Shown piece by piece: positions 58,606 through 64,000 of a stretch of 64,000 bases of DNA (position 1 is its first letter; the number at the start of each line of letters is the position of its first letter). Location: contig NZ_PREV01000026.1 in NCBI RefSeq assembly GCF_002959965.1, positions 565,501-629,500 on the forward strand, read 5' to 3'. A program made the position numbers and the translations under genes. The DNA is from Microbulbifer pacificus. GTDB taxonomy: Bacteria > Pseudomonadota > Gammaproteobacteria > Pseudomonadales > Cellvibrionaceae. Below the pieces are notes generated by a model. That model ran no database searches and was not told the DNA's origin. It saw nothing but the letters and a program-made list of their open reading frames with translations.

Positions 58606-59085
58606 ATGGGAAAGATGTTTTTTGAAACCGTAGACACCGCCTGTATCGACCCGGACGATCTGCCCTGGACCCCCTTCACCCCTTACACCGAGGAGGTACA
58701 CGTGAAGCTGTTGCGCGTGGACCCGGTGAAAGGCGAGACCGTCACCATGCTGCGCGCACCGGTCCATATGCAGCTGCCAAAGCACCACCACTCGGGAACG
58801 GTGCAGCTTTACACCATCGCCGGCGCCTGGAAATACATGGAGCACGACTGGGTCGCCAAGCCCGGCAGCGTGGTACTGGAAACGGCTGCCAGCTCCCACA
58901 CCCCCATCGGTGTGGAAGGTTACGGCGATGAAATCATTACGTTCCAGATCACCACCGGCGACCTGCTCTACCTGGATGAAAACGATCAGGTATGCGCGAT
59001 TGAAAACTGGAAAACGGCCATGGAACGCTACCTGGCCTACTGCGAAGCCAACGATATCGAGCCCAAAGATCTGAGCCACGCCTGA
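58606..59085 (+). CDS. Cupin protein, 2,4'-dihydroxyacetophenone dioxygenase family
   Basis: 159 residues from MGKMFFETVDTA with GGAG seven bases upstream; the longer open frame is not credible. Single cupin: VTMLRAPVHMQLPKHHHSGT carries the metal-binding His cluster, followed by VQLYTIAGAWKYMEHDWVAK and SVVLETAASSHTP. It resembles 2,4'-dihydroxyacetophenone dioxygenase, an Fe(II) enzyme that cleaves a C-C bond next to a carbonyl. The true substrate here is unknown. Between receptor and ligase genes, so it may cleave the imported compound to an acid that the ligase activates. Confidence 0.82.
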   Translation: MGKMFFETVDTACIDPDDLPWTPFTPYTEEVHVKLLRVDPVKGETVTMLRAPVHMQLPKHHHSGTVQLYTIAGAWKYMEHDWVAKPGSVVLETAASSHTPIGVEGYGDEIITFQITTGDLLYLDENDQVCAIENWKTAMERYLAYCEANDIEPKDLSHA

Positions 59086-59171
59086 TACTTCCCGCCACAG
59101 CCCGCGCGCCAGCTCGCCGGGCTGCACGGCGAGATGCAAACACCCCCAAAAAACAGAACCGAGGAGAGCCC

Positions 59172-60797
59172 ATGCTAGGCAAAATGATGCAATGGCCACT
59201 GCTGGTCTCGCGTATTTTTGAATACGCCACGCAATTTCACGGTGAACAGACCATCGTTTCCGTCTGCGCCGGCAAATCCGTATTCCGCTACAGCTACCGG
59301 GATTTCGGCCTGCGCGTATGCCAGCTGGCCAACGCGTTGCAAGCCGCCGGGGTAAAGCCCGGAGATCGCGTGGCAACCCTGGCCTGGAACGACCACCGCC
59401 ACCTTGAACTGTACTACGCCATCTCCGGTATCGGCGCGGTCTGTCACACCATCAACCCACGCCTGTTTCCCGCGCAGATGGAGTACATCGTCCACCACGC
59501 GGACGATGTATTGCTGTTTGCCGACCCGACATTCTCCGAACTGATTGCACCCATCGCCGCCAAGGCACCCAACCTGCGCCAACTGATCTGGCTGGGCGAC
59601 GAAGACCTCCCGCGCAGCGATGTGCGCACCACCAGTTATGAAGACTTTATCGCCGGCCACAGCGACAACATCGAGTGGCCGGCGCTGGATGAGAACGCGG
59701 CGTCCTCTCTGTGTTACACCTCCGGCACCACCGGCAATCCCAAAGGTGTGCTTTACAGCCACCGCTCCACGGTGCTGCACTCCATGGCCGTCACCGGCGC
59801 CAATGCGCTGAACATCGGCCTGCACGACGCGGTGCTGCCGGTTGTGCCGCTGTTCCACGTCAACGCCTGGGGCATTCCCTACAGCGCGCTACTGAACGGC
59901 GCCAAGCTGGTACTGCCGGGGCCGAAACTGGATGGCGAGAGTCTGTACACCCTGATGGCCGCGGAAGGCGTTACCGTCACGGCCGGCGTACCCACCATCT
60001 GGCTGGCGCTGCAAAATCACCTGCGCGACAACCAGCTGCAGCTGCGGAACCTGAAGCGCATGATCGTCGGCGGCTCCGCCGCACCCCGCTCCATGATCGA
60101 ATACTTCGAAGAGCAGCAGAACGTGGAATTCATTCACGCCTGGGGCATGACCGAAATGTCCCCGGTGGGCACCGTCTGCAAACTGAAGTCCCACCTGATC
60201 AACCGCGATCGCGACACCCGCTCCGAGGTGCAGGTCACCCAGGGCCTGCCGGTGTTCGGTGTGGAAATGAAACTGGTGGACGACGACGGTCAGGTACAGC
60301 CCCACGATGGCGAGGCCATCGGTGAAGTCTGGGTACGCGGCCCCTGGATTACCTGCGGTTACTACGAAGACGCGCAAGCCGACGAAGGCAAATTTGATCG
60401 CGACGGATACTTCCGCACCGGTGACGTGGCCAGCTTCAGCCGCGATGGCTACATGCGCATCTGCGACCGTTCCAAAGACGTCATCAAGACGGGAGGCGAG
60501 TGGATCAGCTCCATCGATCTGGAAAACGCCGCGGTTGGTCACCCCCTCGTCGCGGAGGCCGCGGTGATCGGCGTGCATTCGGAAAAATGGGCGGAGCGCC
60601 CGCTGCTGGTGATCGTTCCCCGGGACCCGGGCACACCGCCGACACTCGCCGCCATGCACGACTACCTCGCTGACAAGGTGCCCAAGTGGTGGCTGCCGGA
60701 TGCCATGGAAGTCGTGGCGCAACTGCCTCACACCGCCACCGGGAAAATTCAGAAACGGGATCTGCGCGAGCAGTTCAGGGATTACCAGCTGCCCTGA
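59172..60797 (+). CDS. AlkK-like acyl-CoA synthetase
   Basis: 541 residues; GAGGAG before the ATG. The start MLGKMMQWPLLVSRIFEYAT and AWNDHRHLELYYAISGIGAV, CHTINPRLFPAQMEYIVHHA closely follow the AlkK-type medium-chain acyl-CoA synthetase pattern. ANL motifs: LCYTSGTTGNPKGVLYSHRS, AWGMTEMSPVGT, DGYFRTGDVASFSRDGYMRI, DRSKDVIKTGGEWISSIDLE and the final ATGKIQKRDLREQF with the adenylation Lys. It makes an acyl-CoA from a medium/long-chain or aryl-alkanoic acid. Third gene of the TonB receptor operon. Confidence 0.93.
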   Translation: MLGKMMQWPLLVSRIFEYATQFHGEQTIVSVCAGKSVFRYSYRDFGLRVCQLANALQAAGVKPGDRVATLAWNDHRHLELYYAISGIGAVCHTINPRLFPAQMEYIVHHADDVLLFADPTFSELIAPIAAKAPNLRQLIWLGDEDLPRSDVRTTSYEDFIAGHSDNIEWPALDENAASSLCYTSGTTGNPKGVLYSHRSTVLHSMAVTGANALNIGLHDAVLPVVPLFHVNAWGIPYSALLNGAKLVLPGPKLDGESLYTLMAAEGVTVTAGVPTIWLALQNHLRDNQLQLRNLKRMIVGGSAAPRSMIEYFEEQQNVEFIHAWGMTEMSPVGTVCKLKSHLINRDRDTRSEVQVTQGLPVFGVEMKLVDDDGQVQPHDGEAIGEVWVRGPWITCGYYEDAQADEGKFDRDGYFRTGDVASFSRDGYMRICDRSKDVIKTGGEWISSIDLENAAVGHPLVAEAAVIGVHSEKWAERPLLVIVPRDPGTPPTLAAMHDYLADKVPKWWLPDAMEVVAQLPHTATGKIQKRDLREQFRDYQLP

Positions 60798-60853
60798 TTT
60801 CCGCGCACAGCACACGCGGTTTCACCTCTCGATTTACGTGGAGAAGCACCACC

Positions 60854-61696
60854 ATGCCCATTACCGATCTGACGCACAGGAAGGTTCTGATTACCGGCGG
60901 CGCCGCCGGTATCGGTCTGGCAACCGCCGAGGCCTTTGCCCGTCAGGGCGCTCTGATTATTCTGGTCGACCTCAGTGAAGCGGCGTTGGAAGGCGCCCGC
61001 GCGCAGATCGAGTCCATCGGCGCACGCTGCGAAACGTACCGATGTGATGTCGCAAACTGGGACAGCGTCAGCGCGCTCGCGGATGACATTCACCGCACAC
61101 TGGGACCGCTGGATATTCTGATCAACAATGCCGGTATCGCGTTTTTCGCCGGCGTGGTGGAGCACCCGCTGGCGCAGTGGGAAGCCATCCATCGCGTGAA
61201 TGTCATGGGTGTGGTGCACTTGGTAAGCGCGTTTATGCCGGCGATGAAACAGGCCGGTGGACCCCGCCACATCGTCAATATCGCCTCCCTTGCCGCACTT
61301 GCTCCGGCGCCAAACATGAGCGCCTACGCGGCCTCAAAAGCGGCGGTACGCAACTTCACCGAGGTGTTGGCCATGGAGGAGCACGACAGTGAAATCGTGG
61401 TGCAATGTGTTTATCCCGGGTTTATCAACACCGCCATCGTCGCAGGCATCCATTCGGTGGGCGCGAACATATCACCGCGCCAACTGGAAAAGCTGCAGCA
61501 GTTTTATCGCGCGAAGGGTGCCGACCCGGATGTGGTGGCCAGTGATATCGTTCGCGGCGTGCTCACCGGGCGCGCCCACATTCACACCGGCCCGATGTCC
61601 AGTGTGGCCGCGTGGCTCGGTAGACTTTCTCCGCGCCTACTGCGCAAGGTATTGATCCGTTCGTCCATGAAAAGTGGGTACCTGGCGGAGTCCTGA
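60854..61696 (+). CDS. Short-chain dehydrogenase/reductase
   Basis: 280 residues from MPITDLTHRKVLITGGAAGIG, with GTGGAG upstream. SDR motifs: TGGAAGIG cofactor loop, LVDLSEAAL (Asp favours NAD), NNAGIAFFAG, NIASLAALAPAPNMSAYAAS with Tyr and Lys in SAYAASK. The C-terminal extension of about 40 residues ends in LIRSSMKSGYLAES. It would oxidise or reduce an intermediate of the same pathway. Last gene of the operon, 56 bases after the ligase; it converges on the RstA-like regulator gene. Confidence 0.92.
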   Translation: MPITDLTHRKVLITGGAAGIGLATAEAFARQGALIILVDLSEAALEGARAQIESIGARCETYRCDVANWDSVSALADDIHRTLGPLDILINNAGIAFFAGVVEHPLAQWEAIHRVNVMGVVHLVSAFMPAMKQAGGPRHIVNIASLAALAPAPNMSAYAASKAAVRNFTEVLAMEEHDSEIVVQCVYPGFINTAIVAGIHSVGANISPRQLEKLQQFYRAKGADPDVVASDIVRGVLTGRAHIHTGPMSSVAAWLGRLSPRLLRKVLIRSSMKSGYLAES

Positions 61697-61745
61697 CCGC
61701 CACCGGCAAAAATTCCGACGGCTTACTGGCCGGGACCGAACGCGG

Positions 61746-62441
61746 TCAACGCTCCGCCAGCATATATCCCCGCCCCCATATGGTACGCACGGTGAGGGAG
61801 AGGTCGGCACGGGCATCCAGTTTTTTTCGCAGGCGACTGACACGCCGGTCGATGGTGCGGTCCAGACCATCGTATTCGCGCCCGAGCGTGTTGATGAACA
61901 GAAATTCGCGGCTCAGCGCCTGATGCCGATGGGTGGCGAGCATCCACAGAAGCTCAAACTCTCCCGTAGACAGCGGCATACGCTTGCCGCGCACCAGGGC
62001 ACAGTGGTCGTTGCGATCGATGACCAGATTGTCTATTTCAACTTTTCCATCCGGCTCTGGCGGCTGCGGTGCCAGTACCCGCTGTCGCAGCCCGGCGCAG
62101 ATGCGAGCCAGTAAAATACGCGGGTCGACGGTTTTACAGATAAAGTCGTCGACCCCGAGTTCAAAGGCTTTCAGTTCGCCGGCGATGTCCCCCTGCGCGG
62201 ACAAGACAAAATAAAGACCGCCAAAGCAGCGGCGGACCGTCTGAATCCCGTCAAATTCTTCCCGCTCCAGCGTGTTGATATCGCTGATGACCAGATCGAA
62301 ATTGCTGTATCTGAGGATCAGACTGAGATCAACCGTCCGGTCGAAAGACCACACGAGAAATCCCCAGCCACGCAGTAAAGAGAGCGTGGATCGCGTTGCA
62401 CGCGGGTCGCTCTCGATTAAAAGTATGCGCTTGCCACGCAC
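61746..62441 (-). CDS. Orphan RstA-like response regulator with altered receiver
   Basis: 231 residues from a GTG (GGAAG upstream) that reproduces the start of its paralogue; an ATG further upstream would add 70 unrelated residues. Very similar to the regulator at 18508-19197, especially the DNA-binding half (ALSREFLFINTLGREYDGLD; LTVRTIWGRGYMLAER). The receiver keeps Glu10, Asp54, Ser81 and Lys103, but the second acidic residue is Ser11 instead of Asp, and the DVMLPG loop is DINTLE. Mg2+-dependent phosphorylation may be weakened. No kinase gene adjoins it. Divergent from the second S8 protease gene. Confidence 0.85.
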   Translation of the reverse strand: MRGKRILLIESDPRATRSTLSLLRGWGFLVWSFDRTVDLSLILRYSNFDLVISDINTLEREEFDGIQTVRRCFGGLYFVLSAQGDIAGELKAFELGVDDFICKTVDPRILLARICAGLRQRVLAPQPPEPDGKVEIDNLVIDRNDHCALVRGKRMPLSTGEFELLWMLATHRHQALSREFLFINTLGREYDGLDRTIDRRVSRLRKKLDARADLSLTVRTIWGRGYMLAER

Positions 62442-62816
62442 CTGAACACTTCCGAACACTGCACCGACCCGAATACCTACGTAATCCAAACCGGGGCGTA
62501 CACACTGCCCCCGGAAATACCTGATAACGCCAATCCGGCTGCTTCGCAGGCAAATCCGGGTGTACCGGTTTATCGGGGAAGCAGGCAATGCCGTATCGTC
62601 CTCGGGCATTTTATTGCGATGGGGAGGCGGGAACTTTTCCGTAGGCGACATTCATTTTCCACTTCATGACACGCCCGTTCCGTGCACAGAGGACGCCACT
62701 CCCGCGGGACAAATTGGGACAGCTCTTTGATTTTCGCCGTGCTATTCAATCGGGTTCTGTGCGCCTCCATACGCCCAGAAGCAAAACGATAAGTAGTATT
62801 CCGTGGGAGTAAGAAC
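62442..62816. promoter_or_regulatory. Divergent region between orphan regulator and second S8 protease
   Basis: 375 bases without a supported gene. GGGACA occurs at 62706-62711 and 62716-62721, a 10-bp direct repeat about 100 bases before the protease start, the same arrangement (different sequence) as the repeat before the first protease. GGGAG at 62805 is the protease ribosome binding site. Confidence 0.45.
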
Positions 62817-64000
62817 TTGAAAGCTAAAACGCTAGCGACGGTGATCGCTTCCGCCATCTGTACCAGCAGTATGGCGGCAGCGGTTGCCACCCACCCGTCT
62901 TCGGGATTGCAGCAAATCAAAGCTGCGCAAATGGCAGAGCTCACAAAGCAAACCGCCAGTCATCAACCTACCATCCTGCCGGAAAACCGGCGCCCCGGTG
63001 GAGTAAACCGGCAGATCCGGCCCGCATCCGGCGACGATAAATTCGCCCATGAACCGGCACGCAGCGGCGAAGACGTGTACATCGTCCGCCTGCAAGACCT
63101 GCCGGTAGCCACCTACGACGGCCGAGTGAAAGGTTACGCCGCCACGGCCAAAAGTGTGCTGCGCAGTGAAGTGGAACAGGGCCTGCTGGTTGCTCCCCGC
63201 GGTACCCGTGGACTGGAGACCCTCCAGCAGAATCGCGCAGTAAGCTACAAAAACTACCTGATGGACAAGCAGCAGTCCGTGGTTCAGGAAGCCCGCGCTC
63301 TGGGCGTAAAACACATGCCACGCCTGCAATTTACCGACGCCATCAACGGTTTCACCATGTCGATGACCCAGGCGCAGGCGAAGGCGCTGGCGAAGCTGCC
63401 ACAGGTGGCCTTCGTCCAGCGCTCCGATACCCTGCAATTGCACACGGATCGCGGCCCCGAGTTCATCGGTGCCGACAAGGTCTGGAACGGACAGACCGCG
63501 GCGAGCAATCTCAAGCAGAAAGGTGAAGGCATGATCGTCGGTATCCTGGATACCGGGATCAACACCGATCACGTCTCCTTTGCGGACGTGGGCGACGACG
63601 GTTACGACCACACCAACCCCTGGGGAAGCGGCAACTACGTGGGCGACTGTGCCACCGGCGCGGCCACCTGTAACGACAAACTGATCGGCGTGTGGAGCTG
63701 GCCATTCATTACCGACACCTACGAGGGTATACGCCCGGCCAGCGGTGAGGATTACAACGGTCACGGCAGCCATACCGCCAGTACCGCGGCCGGCAACGTG
63801 GTCCACAATGTGCCCTACCTGGGCGGCACGCCGGGTGTTGGCGATGGCATTCCCACCGGCTTCGAATTCGAGCAGGTATCCGGAGTTGCGCCCCACGCCA
63901 ATATCATCTCCTACCAGGTCTGTTTCCCGGATCACCGCGGCTGCCCCAGCGAGGTCATGCTGAAGGCGATTGATCAGGCCATCCAGGACGGGGTCGATGT
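62817..64000 (+). CDS. Second S8 serine protease, paralogue of the 20.8 kb gene (3' end cut by window)
   Basis: The frame runs from a TTG with GGGAGT upstream to the window edge, giving 394 visible codons. Signal sequence [20 protein letters not shown], propeptide [20 protein letters not shown], catalytic Asp245 ([13 protein letters not shown]) and His316 ([10 protein letters not shown]). The Ser lies beyond the window. By eye about four in five residues match the first protease from residue 60 on. Both paralogues use non-ATG starts and sit back-to-back with an RstA-like regulator gene, which points to duplication of the whole module. Confidence 0.93.
   Translation, partial: MKAKTLATVIASAICTSSMAAAVATHPSSGLQQIKAAQMAELTKQTASHQPTILPENRRPGGVNRQIRPASGDDKFAHEPARSGEDVYIVRLQDLPVATYDGRVKGYAATAKSVLRSEVEQGLLVAPRGTRGLETLQQNRAVSYKNYLMDKQQSVVQEARALGVKHMPRLQFTDAINGFTMSMTQAQAKALAKLPQVAFVQRSDTLQLHTDRGPEFIGADKVWNGQTAASNLKQKGEGMIVGILDTGINTDHVSFADVGDDGYDHTNPWGSGNYVGDCATGAATCNDKLIGVWSWPFITDTYEGIRPASGEDYNGHGSHTASTAAGNVVHNVPYLGGTPGVGDGIPTGFEFEQVSGVAPHANIISYQVCFPDHRGCPSEVMLKAIDQAIQDGVD

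Noticed and set aside
62442..62651. 70-residue N-terminal extension of the orphan regulator
   Set aside because: The sequence is unlike any regulator domain, and the internal GTG reproduces the paralogue's start with a ribosome site.

Overview
The window reads as chromosome of a GC-rich marine gammaproteobacterium. The gene repertoire fits Microbulbifer or a relative in the Cellvibrionales: large secreted S8 proteases with a GlyGly-CTERM sorting tail, many TonB-dependent receptors, RND efflux, DUF3604/HupE cassettes, DUF1254 proteins and an AceE-type pyruvate dehydrogenase. This is a judgement from gene content, not from a marker gene; no rRNA, tRNA or CRISPR array was seen.

Layout. 1-3.9 kb: end of an ABC permease gene, then a sigma-54 response regulator and histidine kinase in one operon. 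3.9-9.7 kb: an AraC-type regulator divergent from an RND efflux adaptor and pump. 9.7-12.1 kb: three small cysteine-rich lipoproteins, a remnant of another RND pump and a secreted MopE-type metal-binding protein. 12.3-16.7 kb: aceF and aceE on the minus strand. 17.2-20.5 kb: an envelope-sensing operon (MipA/OmpV, DUF3019, RstA-like regulator, RstB-like kinase), divergent from a 1767-residue S8 protease. 26-41 kb: a catabolic cluster (AraC regulator, acyl-CoA dehydrogenase-like, saccharopine-dehydrogenase-like, acyl-CoA ligase, thiolase, small membrane protein, SDR), bracketed on each side by a DUF1254 protein and a related outer-membrane protein. A lytic transglycosylase with two solute-binding domains sits on the left side.

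41-53 kb: two divergent operons, each with a DUF3604 protein, a membrane-anchored PpiC-type isomerase and a HupE/UreJ permease. One also carries a TonB receptor and the other a MetA-type outer-membrane protein. 53-61.7 kb: a MalT-like LuxR activator divergent from a TonB receptor, a dihydroxyacetophenone-dioxygenase-like cupin, an AlkK-like acyl-CoA ligase and an SDR, which looks like an uptake-and-activation operon. 61.7-64 kb: a second RstA-like regulator, without a kinase, divergent from a second S8 protease that runs off the window.

The dominant theme is paired paralogues: two RR/protease modules, two DUF3604-PPIase-HupE cassettes, two DUF1254/outer-membrane protein pairs, and two ligase-SDR catabolic units. 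The most unusual items are the DUF3604-PPIase-HupE cassettes, a new-looking four-cysteine repeat in the small lipoproteins, and the orphan regulator with an altered phosphorylation site beside the second protease.
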